NCBI RefSeq assembly: GCF_009834345.1
Contig: NZ_CP035042.1
Span: forward strand, 2,480,001 to 2,544,000
Length of the DNA: 64,000 nucleotides
Reading direction: 5' to 3'
From: Billgrantia tianxiuensis
GTDB taxonomy: Bacteria > Pseudomonadota > Gammaproteobacteria > Pseudomonadales > Halomonadaceae
Under the pieces are notes generated by a model. That model was not told where the DNA came from and did not search any database. It saw nothing but the letters and a program-made list of their open reading frames with translations. Positions 17,406 to 28,437 of this stretch are shown in pieces. The position numbers were made by a program, and so were the translations under genes. Position 1 is the first letter of the stretch, and the number at the start of each line of letters is the position of its first letter.

Positions 17406-19117
17406 TCATTCTGGAGGGCGCGAGAGTTCTCGCCAGGCGGCGTAGCTGCTGAGAAACACGCGTCCGGTCATGTCGTCGAGAAAGTCGCTTCGTTTCAGAC
17501 GATCCATCACTGGCCCCTTCACTTCGGCCAGGTGCAGGGTAACGCGGGAGTCCCTGAGGCGGGCATTGATGGCGTCCAGGCTCTCCAGGGCCGAGGCATC
17601 GATCAGGTTCACCGCCGAGCAGATCAGCACCACGTGTTCCAGCTCCGGTCGTGTGGCCACCAGGTCGTAGACGGTGTCCTCCAGATAGCGGGCATTGGCG
17701 AAATAGAGGCTTTCGTCGATGCGCAGCAGGGCCAGGTGGTTGGCGGTCTCGGTTTCGTGGCGTTCGACGTTGCGGAAATGTTCGGTGTCGGGAATACGTC
17801 CGACCAGTGCGCTGTGGGGCGGCTGGTGCGGTAGAGGAACAGGCCGATGGAGAGAGCAACGCCGCTGATGATGCCGGTTTCGACACCTTCGACCAGGGTC
17901 AGCAGGATGGTGATCGCCATGGCCGAGAAATCGCTGCGCGAATAGCGCCAGGTTTGGCGGATCATGGGAATGTCGATCAGGGTAATGATCGACACGGTGA
18001 TCGTTGCTGCCAAGGTGGCAATGGGAAGGTGATGAAGCGCAGGGGTGAGAAACAGCGTCACCGCGCCGATGCCGAGCGCGGCGAACAGACCGGCAAGCGG
18101 AGTCTGTGCACCGGCGTCGTAATTGATCACCGTGCGCGTCAGCCCACCGGTGACCGGCATTCCTGCGGAAAAGGCGGCGACGACATTGGCGCCGCCCAGG
18201 CCGACCAACTCCTGGTTGGGCGAGATGCGTTCGCGCCGGCGTGCGGCCAGCATCTGGCCCATGGAAACCGACTCGACGAAGCCCACCACGCTGATCAGCA
18301 GTGCCGGCACCAGTAGTGCCTGCCATAGGGTGGCGTCGAAGCCGGGTAGGGTAAGCGGTGGTAAGCCCTGGGGGATGTCGCCGATGACCGCGACACCGGC
18401 TGAAGCCAGCTCGTAATGCCAGGTAACCAGCGTGGTCGCCACGACGGCGAAGACGGGACCTGCCCGGGTGATCAGGTCGGCCAAGGGCTGGGAGAGGCCG
18501 ATGCGGCGCAGGACCGGCCTCCCATACTGACGCAGCAGTAGCAGGAACAGCAGGGTGCCGATGCCGATGACCAGCGTCGGCAGATGAACGTCAGGCAGTG
18601 CTCGGATGAGTTGCGCCAACCTAGGTAGCAGGTCGCGGGCGTCGAGCCCGACGCCGACCAGGTAGCCCACCTGGCTGGCGGCAATGAGAATTCCCGATGC
18701 GGTGAGAAAGCCGGCGATGACGGGGTGGCTGAGGAAGTTGGCCACGAAGCCCATGCGCAGCAGTCCCATGACGAGCAGGATCAGGCCGGAGAGCAGGGAG
18801 AGCACCAGCGCTGCTTGCAGGTATTCGGGCGTGCCCGGAGTGGCGACGCCCGACAGTGCCGCGCCGGTCATCAGTGCGACGATGGCCACCGGCCCCACGG
18901 CCAGGGTCCGGCTGGTGCCCAGCATGGCATAGGCAATGGCCGGCAACAGGCTGGCATAGAGGCCTACCACGGCCGGCAGGCCGGCCAGCACGGCGTAGGC
19001 CAGCGATTGGGGTATGACCATCACGGTGACGATCAGGCCCGCCAGCACGTCGGCTCCACCCAGACGACGATTATAGTGGGGCAACCAAGTGAGGATCGGC
19101 AGGTAGCGCTTGAGCAT
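17406..19117 (-). CDS. SulP-family anion transporter with C-terminal STAS domain, frameshifted
   Basis: A SulP/SLC26 inner-membrane permease (sulfate, bicarbonate or another anion) with about 11-14 membrane helices. The N-terminal block ADVLAGLIVTVMVIPQSLAYAVLAGLP and the central SVGFVESVSMGQMLA are typical. The C-terminal STAS domain (VVLICSAVNLIDASALESLDAI) is in another frame. Restoring one C in the run at 17817-17820 (minus strand CGCCCCCAC read as CGCCCCAC) joins them to 570 residues. It is divergent from metY, a sulfur-assimilation gene, which mildly favours sulfate, but most SulP proteins cannot be assigned by sequence. Confidence 0.87.
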
Positions 19118-19175
19118 CCCGTCTCTTCGTATCAGGGGGTAGGAACGACCAGACTAAACGATATTGGTGGATGGG

Positions 19176-19206
19176 TTGAGTCTTGGTTAGCATCGAGTGA
19201 TATAAA
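19176..19206 (+). promoter_or_regulatory. Possible metY promoter
   Basis: TTGAGT (19176-19181) and TATAAA (19201-19206) separated by 19 bp, about 30 bp before the metY start. The spacing is slightly long, so this is tentative. I see no SAM-riboswitch-like fold in this short leader. Confidence 0.35.
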
Positions 19207-19238
19207 CCGAATGTTTCTTCGACCTCACAGGACACGTC

Positions 19239-20512
19239 ATGAAGCCTGAAACCATCGCCCTGCACCATGGCTATGCCCCCAACGACCAGCACGCCGTGGC
19301 CGTGCCCATTCATCAGACCACTTCATTTTCCTTCGACAGTGCCCAGCATGCCGCCGACCTGTTCGATCTCAAGGTCGAGGGCAACATCTATTCGCGCATC
19401 ATGAATCCCACCTGCGCGGTGCTGGAGCAGCGTATCGCGGCGCTGGAGGGTGGCATCGCCGGGTTGGCGGTGGCGTCGGGTATGGCGGCGATCACCTACG
19501 CGATCCAGACCATCGCCGAGGCAGGCGACAATATCGTCTCGATCAGCGAGCTGTATGGGGAACCTACAACCTGTTTGCGCATACCCTGCCGCGACAAGGC
19601 ATCGAGGTACGTTTCGCCGACAAGGATGACATCGAGGGCATCGAGTCGCTGATCGATGCGCGCACCAAGGCGGTATTCTGCGAGAGCGTGGGCAATCCTT
19701 CGGGGAGCGTGGTCGACATGGTCAGGCTGGTCGAGGTCGCCCATCGCCACGGCGTGCCCGTCATCGTCGACAACACCGTGCCCACGCCATTCCTGTGGCG
19801 ACCAATCGAGCACGGAGCGGATATCGTCATTCACTCCGCGACCAAGTATATCGGGGGCCACGGCACCACGGTGGGCGGTGTGATCGTCGATTCCGGCAAG
19901 TTCCCTTGGGCGGAACATCCGCAGCGCTTCCCGCTGCTCAACGAGCCGGACGTTTCCTACCATGGGGTGAGCTATACCCGCGACGTGGGCGAGGCCGCCT
20001 TCATCGCCCGCGCCCGTGTGGTACCGCTGCGCAACATGGGGGCGGCGCTCTCCGCTCAGGCTGCCTGGAATTTGTTGCAGGGGCTGGAAACGCTGTCGCT
20101 GCGGATCGAGCGGATCTGTGCCAACGCGCGCCGGGTGGCCGAGTATCTCGAAGGGCACCCATCAGTGACTTGGGTGCAGTACGCCGGCCTGCCCGGCCAC
20201 AAGGATCACGCGCTGGCGCAGCGCTATATGAACGGTCACGCTTCCGGTATTCTCAGCTTCGGCATTCAGGGTGGCCGTGAGGCGGGGGCGCGCTTCTACG
20301 ATGCGCTGGGCATGATCCTGCGCCTGGTCAATATCGGTGACGCCAAGACCTGCTCATCGATACCGGCTTCGACCACACATCGTCAGCTCAACGAAGAGGA
20401 GCTGGCGGCCGCCGGCGTGACTGCCGACATGGTGCGGCTCTCCATCGGCATCGAGCATGTCGATGACATCATCGCCGATCTCGACCAGGCACTCGCCGCG
20501 AGCCAGGCCTGA
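19239..20512 (+). CDS. metY: O-acetylhomoserine sulfhydrylase (MetY-type Cys/Met PLP enzyme), frameshifted
   Basis: A PLP enzyme making homocysteine from O-acetylhomoserine and sulfide. [22 protein letters not shown] and VASGMAAI are N-terminal family blocks; [14 protein letters not shown] carries the PLP lysine. A G is missing at 19557-19560 (TATGGGGGAACC read with four G), splitting it after SELYG; restored length 424 residues, typical of MetY rather than the shorter MetB/MetC. Near the end [15 protein letters not shown] replaces the usual GDAK-T/S-L-x-I-H-P-A-S-T-T-H, as if a deletion and an insertion cancel each other. Methionine gamma-lyase is a less likely alternative. Confidence 0.87.
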
Positions 20513-20635
20513 AGACACAGACACTAGCTGCTCCTGACCGGGGCGGCTCGTTCCTTTCCGGCTCGGAGCACAGCCCAATTTTCTTCTTATCGGCCGCAAG
20601 GTTCGCGACTTGAGTCGTGCTTTGGTATGTCAGGC

Positions 20636-20661
20636 CAAAGTGGTGATGCGCATGCCGCTTA
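20636..20661 (+). promoter_or_regulatory. Possible sigma-28 (FliA) promoter of the chemoreceptor gene
   Basis: CAAA (20636-20639), 14 bp, then GCCGCTTA (20654-20661), close to the flagellar sigma consensus TAAA-N15-GCCGATAA and about 50 bp ahead of the MCP start. The spacer is one base short. Chemoreceptors are often FliA-dependent, which supports the reading. Confidence 0.4.
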
Positions 20662-20711
20662 CATGGCGTTAATCTCGAACAACTTCTCCAATAACATAGA
20701 GATCTGACGCC

Positions 20712-22304
20712 ATGCGGACTCTGATGCTTCTATTGGCCGCAGCTACACTGGCCGGTGGATTCTTCCTTATGTACTTGAACGATTCAGCTTGGCAGGCTTA
20801 TGCCGGCCTTGGGTTCGGTTTGGTGTCTGGGGCCGCATGGGCCCTTAGCGGTATGGTGGCCGTGTATCGGGCCGATGCGAGTGGACTGGTAGAGGGACGC
20901 CTCCAGGCCTGGCTGCCGGTCACGCGCGACTATCTCTCGCTGCGCCGTATGGCGCATGGCCTGATCCGTCAGGCCAGCACCACGGCGATTGCCTCCGCTG
21001 AGGTCTCGCACCACGCCGACAGGATGGACCAGCGGCTGGAGCGTCAGGAGCAGACCGTTCGTGAAGCCTCGTCGAGCATGGCAGCGATCACTTCGGCGAT
21101 CGAGCAGGTGGCCGCCAGCGCCGCCAACGTGGCCACGCTGGCCAGCCGCTCGCGTGATGCCAGTCATGTCAGTCGCGAATCGCTCGGCCAGGTCATTGAG
21201 GAGATGCAGGCACTGGCAGAGCGCTCCGAGGAGGCGCTCGAGCTGCTCAACATGTTGAGCCAGAAAGCGGATAGCGTGCGTCACGTTACCGCGTTGATCG
21301 AAGAGATCGCCGAGCAGACCAATCTGCTTTCGCTCAATGCGTCGATCGAGGCGGCTCGGGCCGGTGAGCATGGGCGTGGCTTTGCCGTCGTGGCCGGCGA
21401 GGTGCGTCAGCTTGCCGGCCGCACCGCCGATGCCACTCGCAACGTCGAGGCGCTGGTGGGTGACATCGGCGACAGCAGCCACCGAGTGGTCGATACCATC
21501 GGCCACTTGATGCAACGCGTGGGCGACCGTGCCAAGGAAATGAGCAAGGTGGGTGAACAGCTCACCGAGATGACTGGCCATTTCGACCAGGTGGAGGGGG
21601 AGATTCGCTCCATCGCCGAGGCCATGGAAGACACCAACCGGCACTCCCAGCGGGTTGCCGGTACCCTGGGTACGCTGGAGGAGGATGCCGAGCAGGGCAA
21701 TCGTGACATGCATGGCCTTGCAAGCCAGGCACGGGCCTTGATGGCAGGCGCTGAAGCGGTGGACGCGGCTCTCGCCCAGCAGCGGCTCGAAGGACGTCAC
21801 CAGCAGGTCTTCGAAGCGGCGCGCCAGGCCGCGGCCAAGATCGGCGCGCTGCTCGACAGCGCCATCAAACGCGGCGAACTCGATGAAGGGACCCTCTTCC
21901 ACGCCCAGTACACGCCGATTCCCGGCACCAACCCGCAGCAGTACGAAACTGGTTTCGTCGGCTTTACCGACGAGCATTTCCCGGCGATCCAAGAACCGTT
22001 GCTCGAGCGTCTGGGAGTGGCCTATGCCATCGGTATCGATCGCCGCGGTTACATTCCCACCCACAACGTCGCATCCAGCCGCCCGCCGACGGGCGATTAC
22101 GACCACGACCTGAAGTTCTGTCGAAACCGGCGCATCTATGAGGACCCCACCGGTCAACGCTGCGGGAGCCACGAACAAACGCTACTGCTACAGACCTACA
22201 AGCGCGATACCGGCGAGGTCATGCACGATCTCTCCGTGCCGATCTACGTGGGCGGCAAGCACTGGGGCGGCTTCCGGGTCGGCTACAAGCCAGAAACCGC
22301 CTGA
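20712..22304 (+). CDS. Methyl-accepting chemotaxis protein with C-terminal sensor-like domain
   Basis: A 530-residue chemoreceptor. Two N-terminal hydrophobic segments (about 3-20 and 28-50) with almost no periplasmic loop, then a coiled-coil signalling region whose hairpin tip is [37 protein letters not shown] (residues about 198-234). No periplasmic ligand domain exists. Instead the last 150 residues form a separate cytoplasmic domain ([19 protein letters not shown] ... YIPTHN ... [20 protein letters not shown]), which resembles a Cache/PAS-like sensor. It should therefore sense an internal cue and signal to CheA/CheW. No CheB-type pentapeptide is seen at the C-terminus. Confidence 0.9.
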   Translation: MRTLMLLLAAATLAGGFFLMYLNDSAWQAYAGLGFGLVSGAAWALSGMVAVYRADASGLVEGRLQAWLPVTRDYLSLRRMAHGLIRQASTTAIASAEVSHHADRMDQRLERQEQTVREASSSMAAITSAIEQVAASAANVATLASRSRDASHVSRESLGQVIEEMQALAERSEEALELLNMLSQKADSVRHVTALIEEIAEQTNLLSLNASIEAARAGEHGRGFAVVAGEVRQLAGRTADATRNVEALVGDIGDSSHRVVDTIGHLMQRVGDRAKEMSKVGEQLTEMTGHFDQVEGEIRSIAEAMEDTNRHSQRVAGTLGTLEEDAEQGNRDMHGLASQARALMAGAEAVDAALAQQRLEGRHQQVFEAARQAAAKIGALLDSAIKRGELDEGTLFHAQYTPIPGTNPQQYETGFVGFTDEHFPAIQEPLLERLGVAYAIGIDRRGYIPTHNVASSRPPTGDYDHDLKFCRNRRIYEDPTGQRCGSHEQTLLLQTYKRDTGEVMHDLSVPIYVGGKHWGGFRVGYKPETA

Positions 22305-22318
22305 ACGGAGCCCCACCC

Positions 22319-23262
22319 TTAGAAGTCAGATCCGCTCTCCCTCCTGCAGCGTACCGGCCGGTGCCAGGGGGAGCGCGGGCGGCTATTCCAGGCCGACCAG
22401 GAGTAGAGCGCCAGGCTGGCCCAGATCAGCAGGAAAGTGGCGAGCTGCACCAGCGACAGCGACTCGCGGAACACCAGCAAGGCGATGAAGAACTGGATGG
22501 TGGGGTTGAGATACATCAGGAAGCCCAGCGTGGCGAGTCGCAGGCGCCGGGCGGCACCGGCGAAAGCCAGTAAGGGCAGGGCGGTAATGACGCCGCTCGC
22601 TATCAGCAGCAGCGTGATGCGAGGCCCGGTCAGAAAATGGGAGAGCTCGCTGGCGCTAAGCCAGGCGAGTGCCATCAGCCCCAGCGGCAGCAGGAGCAGG
22701 GTTTCCACGAACAGCCCTGAAAGGCCGTCGAGAGGCACCTGCTTGCGCAGCAGGCCATAGGTGCCGAAGGTCAACGCCAGCGTCAGGCTGATCCACGGCA
22801 GTTCACCAAGCAGCACCAACTGAATGACGATGGCAATGCCTGCCAGGACGACAGCGACGCGCTGCAATCCAGCCATTGCCTCGCGCAGCACCAGCATGCC
22901 CAGCGCGACGTTGACCAACGGGGTGAGAAAGTAGCCCAGGCTGGCCTGGAAGACCTGCCGACTCTCCACTGCATAGATATAGAGTCCCCAGTTGGTGGCG
23001 ATCAGCAGGGCACAGCCGAGTACCCGTCCCAGGCGACGAGGTTCGCCGAGTGCCTTGCGGATGGGCCCCAGCGCTTGAGCAGCGTGACCAGCCCCACCAG
23101 GAACAGGCACGACCAGATGATGCGGTGAATCAGCACCTCGAAGGCAGGAACGCCCTCGAACAGGGCAAAGAACAGCGGGAAGCAGCCCCACATGATGTAG
23201 GCGGCAAGACCGAAGCCGACACCGCGGGTGGCTTCGCGATCATTCGAGGGCAGCAGGGGCAT
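22319..23262 (-). CDS. rarD: RarD/EamA-family transporter, frameshifted
   Basis: An inner-membrane protein of the drug/metabolite transporter superfamily with about ten helices. GVGFGLAAYIMWGCFPLFF and LIHRIIWS at the N-terminus, then NWGLYIYAVESRQVFQASLGYFLTPLVNV, are hallmarks of RarD. The N-terminal 67 or so residues are in a different frame; restoring one base in the run at 23063-23065 (GGGGCCCCA read as GGGGCCCA on the minus strand) gives 314 residues, normal length. Start ATG 23262 was chosen by homology. RarD was named for chloramphenicol sensitivity; its physiological substrate is unknown. Confidence 0.87.
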
Positions 23263-23420
23263 GCTGGTTTCTCTTACATGAGGAAAGCTATAACTTAGCA
23301 GCCTATTGGAATCATCTCTACGCTCTATAAGCATCGCTCGTGATAAAGCCCGGCCCGGGCTGACGTCGTAGCCGGCCTGAGTTAGGCTGAAGCGATAGAT
23401 GACACCGCAAGGGAACCACC

Positions 23421-24236
23421 ATGAGCGATTTGCGTACGACCCTGGTTCAGTGCGATCTGCGCTGGGAAGATCCCGAGGCCAATTGCCGTATGCTGGAAGA
23501 GCAGCTTGGGGAGCTTGGTGGCAACGAGACCGATCTCATCGTGCTGCCCGAAATGTTCGCCACGGGCTTTACCATGAATTCCCGTGAGATGGCCGAGCCC
23601 ATGGAGCAGAGCCGCGCCGTTGCATGGCTGAGCGAACAAGCGATCAAACGCAATTGCGTGGTAACAGGCAGTGTGGCGATCGTCGAGGATGGGCATTACT
23701 ACAACCGCCTGGTCTGGGCTCGTCCAGACGGCAGCCGTGTCTGCTACGACAAGCGCCACCTGTTCCGCATGGCCGGCGAGCACGAGCGCTATTCCATGGG
23801 CCACGACAGGGTGATCGTGACGCTCAAGGGGTTCCGCATCCTGCTTAGCGTCTGCTATGACTTGCGTTTCCCGGTGTGGCTGCGCCAGAGCCCTGGTCCC
23901 GGTGAACATTTCGAGTACGACGCCCTGCTGTGCGTGGCCAATTGGCCGGCGCCACGGCGCCACCCTTGGCGCATCCTGCTGCAGGCGCGGGCGATCGAGA
24001 ACCTGTGTCCGGTCATCGGCGTCAATCGGGTCGGCGAGGACGCCAACGGCATGCGTTATTCCGGCGATTCCATGCTGGTCGACTTCAAGGGCGAGGCGCT
24101 CATCGACGAGCCGCGCGATACCGCCTTCATCGAGACCGCCACGCTTTCCCGCGCCGAACTCGACGCGTTCCGCGAGAAGTTTCCCGCCTGGCGCGATGCC
24201 GATCACTTCACACTGGCCGACGGAGTGGGGTTCTGA
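23421..24236 (+). CDS. yafV: Omega-amidase/carbon-nitrogen hydrolase (YafV-type)
   Basis: A 271-residue nitrilase-superfamily enzyme. The catalytic triad is visible: Glu in LIVLPEMFATGF (about 43), Lys in YDKRHLF (about 113) and Cys in LLSVCYDLRFP (about 146). YafV/NIT2-like enzymes hydrolyse alpha-ketoglutaramate or ketosuccinamate, repairing side products of amidotransferases. ARAIENLCPVIGVNRVG and YSGDSMLVDFKG are family blocks. Its stop overlaps the rsuA start codon (TGATG), so the two are cotranslated. Confidence 0.9.
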   Translation: MSDLRTTLVQCDLRWEDPEANCRMLEEQLGELGGNETDLIVLPEMFATGFTMNSREMAEPMEQSRAVAWLSEQAIKRNCVVTGSVAIVEDGHYYNRLVWARPDGSRVCYDKRHLFRMAGEHERYSMGHDRVIVTLKGFRILLSVCYDLRFPVWLRQSPGPGEHFEYDALLCVANWPAPRRHPWRILLQARAIENLCPVIGVNRVGEDANGMRYSGDSMLVDFKGEALIDEPRDTAFIETATLSRAELDAFREKFPAWRDADHFTLADGVGF

Positions 24237-24937
24237 TGCGTCTGGACCGCTTCCTGGCGGAGACTACGGATCTGACCCGCAGCTTGGCCAAGAAGGCCTT
24301 GCACCGCGGCGAAGTCAGCATCAACGGTATCGTGGTGAAGCAGCCAGCCACTCAGGTGAGTGATGAGGATCGGATCGAGTGGGCCGGCCAAACGCTGGAA
24401 TTGATTGGATTGCGCTACGTGATGCTCAACAAGCCGAGTGACGTCGAGTGCAGCGCGCGACGCGGTCTCTATCCACGTGCCGTTGACCTAATCGATCTGC
24501 CCAAGACCGAACGCCTGCAGACGGTAGGCCGTCTCGATGTCGATACCACCGGATTGGTGCTGTTGACCGACGATGGCCAATGGTCGCATCGGGTCACTTC
24601 ACCGCGCAGGCGTTGCGCCAAGGTCTACCGCGCCGTACTGGCCGAACCGTTAGTGGGTGCCGCGCTGGATGAGGCCGCCAGGCGCTTCGAGGAAGGCATC
24701 CTGCTCGAGGGTGAGGAGAAGCCCACACTGCCGGCCCAGCTCGCCATGCTTGGCCCTTGCGAGGCTGAACTGACCCTCTACGAAGGACGCTACCACCAGG
24801 TCAAGCGCATGTTCGCCGCGCTAGGCAATCGGGTCACCGCCCTGGAACGGATTTCGATCGGCCCGTTGACGCTGGGTTCGCTTCGCCCAGGAGAATGGCG
24901 TGAACTGAGCGAGGCCGAAGTGGCTGCCTTCGTCTGA
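24236..24937 (+). CDS. rsuA: 16S rRNA pseudouridine synthase RsuA
   Basis: A 233-residue enzyme with N-terminal S4 RNA-binding domain (MRLDRFLAETTDLTRSLAKKALHRGEVSINGIVV) and a TruB/RsuA-type catalytic domain. The catalytic Asp lies in VGRLDVDTTGLVLLTDDG; KVYRAVL and EGRYHQVKRMFAALGN follow. RsuA makes pseudouridine 516 in 16S rRNA; RluE/RluF-type specificity is not excluded. ATG overlaps the yafV stop. It converges with the diguanylate cyclase gene with a 1-bp gap and no obvious terminator between. Confidence 0.9.
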   Translation: MRLDRFLAETTDLTRSLAKKALHRGEVSINGIVVKQPATQVSDEDRIEWAGQTLELIGLRYVMLNKPSDVECSARRGLYPRAVDLIDLPKTERLQTVGRLDVDTTGLVLLTDDGQWSHRVTSPRRRCAKVYRAVLAEPLVGAALDEAARRFEEGILLEGEEKPTLPAQLAMLGPCEAELTLYEGRYHQVKRMFAALGNRVTALERISIGPLTLGSLRPGEWRELSEAEVAAFV

Positions 24938-24938
24938 C

Positions 24939-26696
24939 TCAGGCTGAGGATTCGTAGGTTTCGCTGCGATCGCGACCACAGCGTTTGGCACGGTAGAGAG
25001 CCAGGTCGGCCAGGCGAATCAGGTCGAGGGGGTCGTCGGCATGCTCAGGATAGCTGGCGACACCGCAAGACAAACTCACCCGGCCGAGAAATGCTTCGCC
25101 ATGCTGAAAGCGTCGCTGGCGCATCGTGCGCAATAGCCTTTCCACCGCTTCGCAAGCCTGCTCCGCGTTTGCACCTGGCATGACCACGACGAACTCCTCC
25201 CCGCCCAGGCGACAGACGACATCGGCACCGCGGAAGTGCTCACCGATCAGTTGACCTGTTGCCACCAGTACCGCATCGCCTGCCTCGTGGCCGTGCAGGT
25301 CGTTGAAATGCTTGAAGTGATCGATATCGAGCATGACCAGGGTCAGCGCTGCACCGCGCCGGGCAAGGGCCGCTTCGTGAGCGAAGATCTCATCGAAATG
25401 GCGCCGGTTCTTAAGTCCCGTCAACGGATCTTGATAGGAGAAAGCCCTGAGCTTCTCGACCATATCCTGCAACGCATGGGTCCGTTCTGCGACCTGTATC
25501 TCCAGGTGTTGGTTGAGCTTGACCAGTTCGCGCTGGGTGCGGGCATAGTGACGCAGCGATATCGCCACGATGACGAGGCTGAAGATCAGGGCACCGAGAC
25601 TGACCGGAATGAGTCGCCACGGGAGAAAACCGTGGGCCACCGCCATGTCGAACAGCAGCAACAGAGCAAACACGCCATAAGCGGCGATCACCAACTGCTG
25701 CTCACCGCTGAGTTGCCTCAGTTGCAGCGAGACGAGGAGGAACAGCGTGGGCAGGCTGACGACCAACAGGGCGTCGAAGACCGGAAAAGTGGTCGAAAGG
25801 TTGATAACCCCAGCGAGGGCTAGCCCCAAAGCAAGTATCAGGTAGCCCAGATGCAGCTGCCAGAGGCGACGGATCCACAGCGAATGCCGTGCCTTGAACC
25901 AAGGCTCGAGCAGCAGTCCGATGCCGACGGGAAGGGCATAGTAGCCGGCTGCGGCCAAGTAGTTCCATAGCAGCGGCTTGGCCAGCAGCAGTTGGCTGGC
26001 CTGAGTTTCGGCAAGCACCATGATGCCGGAGGCGAGCGAGAAGAGGCCGATGCCGGCGAAACTCTGCCGATGCTGTTGGATCAGCGCAAAGATACCCGCC
26101 AGTAAGGCGAGTAGTAGGCAGAAGGCTGCAATTACCAGATCGGCTGCCGATCGATTCAGGATCATGCCGAGGACATCGGGGCGATCCATTAGCCGGACTT
26201 CGCCCCACAAGCCGATATCGGTGTAATTGGAGTAGACCCGAAAAGCGAGCTGACGGCCGGCGTAATCTTCGGGCAGGCTGATCATGTGCCACGGCCAGCC
26301 AATGAAACGGCCTTCGCCATCTGCATCGAAACTGCCGTGCTGGTAGATCAACTCAGTATCCAGAAACACTTGGGCCAGCAGGTCGATACTGTAGATGTAA
26401 AGCACCGGATCGCGCCATTCGCCTGCGGGTAGGGTGATTCGGAACCAGGCGTGACGGTTTCCATTGCGTGCAGGAGGGTTGGAGGGGAAACCGATGGCCT
26501 GCCAGGCCCCATGGGGTGCCTCCTCGACGAGCCATGCCGGAGTATCGTCGGCAAGTCGCGGCGAATCGCCCCAGCGGTATTCCCAACCCTCGGTGAGATC
26601 CAGCGGAGAAGAGGACGCCTGCAAGCTGGCTGGAAATAGCAACGACACTAGCGTCAATAGTGCGAAAAGCCACGATGGATGGACGAGGCAGCGCAT
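24939..26696 (-). CDS. 7TMR-DISM diguanylate cyclase
   Basis: A 585-residue membrane signalling enzyme. Signal peptide (about 1-28), a periplasmic beta-rich 7TMR-DISMED2-type domain (about 30-180), seven membrane helices (about 185-375), a short coiled coil and a C-terminal GGDEF domain (about 420-580). The active site reads RLGGEEFVVV, and the product-inhibition I-site RxxD is present just before it (RGADVVCRLGGEEF), so an active and feedback-controlled c-di-GMP synthase is expected. The input ligand, often a carbohydrate in this family, is unknown. ATG 26696 follows AAGGTG; a TTG just upstream is less likely. Confidence 0.9.
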   Translation of the reverse strand: MRCLVHPSWLFALLTLVSLLFPASLQASSSPLDLTEGWEYRWGDSPRLADDTPAWLVEEAPHGAWQAIGFPSNPPARNGNRHAWFRITLPAGEWRDPVLYIYSIDLLAQVFLDTELIYQHGSFDADGEGRFIGWPWHMISLPEDYAGRQLAFRVYSNYTDIGLWGEVRLMDRPDVLGMILNRSAADLVIAAFCLLLALLAGIFALIQQHRQSFAGIGLFSLASGIMVLAETQASQLLLAKPLLWNYLAAAGYYALPVGIGLLLEPWFKARHSLWIRRLWQLHLGYLILALGLALAGVINLSTTFPVFDALLVVSLPTLFLLVSLQLRQLSGEQQLVIAAYGVFALLLLFDMAVAHGFLPWRLIPVSLGALIFSLVIVAISLRHYARTQRELVKLNQHLEIQVAERTHALQDMVEKLRAFSYQDPLTGLKNRRHFDEIFAHEAALARRGAALTLVMLDIDHFKHFNDLHGHEAGDAVLVATGQLIGEHFRGADVVCRLGGEEFVVVMPGANAEQACEAVERLLRTMRQRRFQHGEAFLGRVSLSCGVASYPEHADDPLDLIRLADLALYRAKRCGRDRSETYESSA

Positions 26697-26835
26697 CAAT
26701 CACCTTTCCAGTGTCGCAGGCAACGGGACCTAGTATAAGCCAGAAGCTATGACAGTTCGCGTTCGGGATTCTTAGGGTTTTATACCGTTATCTTTTAAAA
26801 CAACCCACTATCCATGCAAGCTTCGCGCCCATTGC

Positions 26836-28437
26836 TCACAAGAACTCTGGATTCAGTCCTGCTGCCTTCACCAAAGCACGTGTATATACATTGGCAGGCT
26901 TCGCCAGCAGGGCCTGGCATTCTCCCTGTTCCACCAGGGCGCCGTCCTTTAGCACCAGAACCCGGTGTGCCATGGCCCGCACCACCGCAAGGTCATGGCT
27001 GATGAAAAGGAAGCTCAACCCTCTCCGGGCCTGGAGAGCGCGCAGCAGTTCGACGAGTTGTTTCTGCACGGTACGATCCAGCGCTGAAGTGGGTTCGTCG
27101 AGCACGACAAGGGCAGGCTCGAGTATCAAGGCACGTGCCACGGCGATACGTTGGCGCTGTCCACCGGAAAACTCATGCGGATAGCGCGAAGCGCAGTCAG
27201 CGGGCAACCCGACTTCCTGAATAGCCGCGCGCACGCGCTCCGCCACCTGCTCTTCGGTGAGGGCAGGGTAGTGGAACCTGAGCCCCTCGCTGATGATGTC
27301 GGAGACCGGCATGCGTGGCGACAACGATCCATAGGGATCCTGAAAGACCACCTGAATGCGCCGGCGACGCTTACGCAGAGCATTTCCGGTGAGCTGGTCG
27401 AGCCGCTCGCCGTCGAGTTCGATTTCGCCGCGACTCTCCACCAGGCGCAACAGGGCCATGGCCAAGGTGGTCTTGCCGGAGCCGGATTCGCCAACGATGC
27501 CGAGCGTCTCGCCAGGCGCCAGGTGCAGGTCGATCGGCTTCACGGCTTCGAAGGCGGGAGGGCGCTTGGCGAAGAGGCGCCTGGGGCGTTGAAAACTCAC
27601 CGTAATGCCTCGTGCCTCGAGCAGGCGCTTCGATGACGTCACGGCCACTGGCCGACCGCGCGGCTCGGCATCGAGCAGTGTACGGGTATAGGCGCTGCGC
27701 GGCGAAACAAACACCTCGTCCACCGGGCCGGTCTCTTGTTCGTGGCCGTCATATAGAACACAGACCCGGTCCGCATGCCGTCGAACCAGATTGAGATCGT
27801 GGGTAATGAAGAGCATCCCCATGCCATGGCGATCGCGTAGTTCGGCGAGCAGGGCGAGGATTTCCTGCTGCACGGTGACGTCCAGCGCAGTGGTGGGCTC
27901 ATCGGCGATCAGCAGCTCGGGATCGTTGGCGATGGCCATGGCGATCATGACTCGCTGACGCTGGCCGCCGGACAGCTGGTGCGGCCAGGCATCGAGTAGT
28001 TCCTCGGCGCGCGGCAGCTTCACTTGCTCGAGCAACTTGCGGGTTCGCTCCCGCGCTTCGCGTCCGGAAATTCCCTGGTGCAAGCGAAGCGTCTCGCCGA
28101 TCTGCTTGGCCACGGTGTGTAGCGGGTTGAGCGACGTCATCGGCTCCTGAAACACGAAGCCGACACGGCCACCGCGTAGCGCTTGCCAATCCCGCGGCCG
28201 AAGCTTGGTCAGGTCCGTATCGCCAAGCCAGCGTCCACCCTGGACCAGGGCATTGCTCGGCAGCAGGTTCATGGCGCCCAGTGCCGAAACCGACTTGCCG
28301 GAGCCAGACTCACCGACCAAAGCCAGCGTTTCGCCACGGCACACCTCGAGGGTCAGCTCCTTGAGAACCGGTTTGCCGTCGAAGGCGATCGACAGCTTGT
28401 CGAGACGCAGCAGGGTTTCAGTACGGATCTCAGGCAT
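26836..28437 (-). CDS. yejF: Peptide/microcin C ABC transporter ATP-binding protein YejF
   Basis: A 533-residue tandem ATPase with two full nucleotide-binding domains. Walker A sequences GESGSGKS occur at about 39 and 320; signatures [14 protein letters not shown] and [14 protein letters not shown]; Walker [14 protein letters not shown] and [13 protein letters not shown]. It powers the YejBE oligopeptide importer. The start overlaps the yejE stop by 8 bp. It is the last gene of yejABEF. Gap 26700-26835 holds no gene. Confidence 0.92.
   Translation of the reverse strand: MPEIRTETLLRLDKLSIAFDGKPVLKELTLEVCRGETLALVGESGSGKSVSALGAMNLLPSNALVQGGRWLGDTDLTKLRPRDWQALRGGRVGFVFQEPMTSLNPLHTVAKQIGETLRLHQGISGREARERTRKLLEQVKLPRAEELLDAWPHQLSGGQRQRVMIAMAIANDPELLIADEPTTALDVTVQQEILALLAELRDRHGMGMLFITHDLNLVRRHADRVCVLYDGHEQETGPVDEVFVSPRSAYTRTLLDAEPRGRPVAVTSSKRLLEARGITVSFQRPRRLFAKRPPAFEAVKPIDLHLAPGETLGIVGESGSGKTTLAMALLRLVESRGEIELDGERLDQLTGNALRKRRRRIQVVFQDPYGSLSPRMPVSDIISEGLRFHYPALTEEQVAERVRAAIQEVGLPADCASRYPHEFSGGQRQRIAVARALILEPALVVLDEPTSALDRTVQKQLVELLRALQARRGLSFLFISHDLAVVRAMAHRVLVLKDGALVEQGECQALLAKPANVYTRALVKAAGLNPEFL

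Noticed and set aside
19118..19238. Possible SAM riboswitch before metY
   Set aside because: The leader after the likely promoter is only about 30 nt, too short for one.
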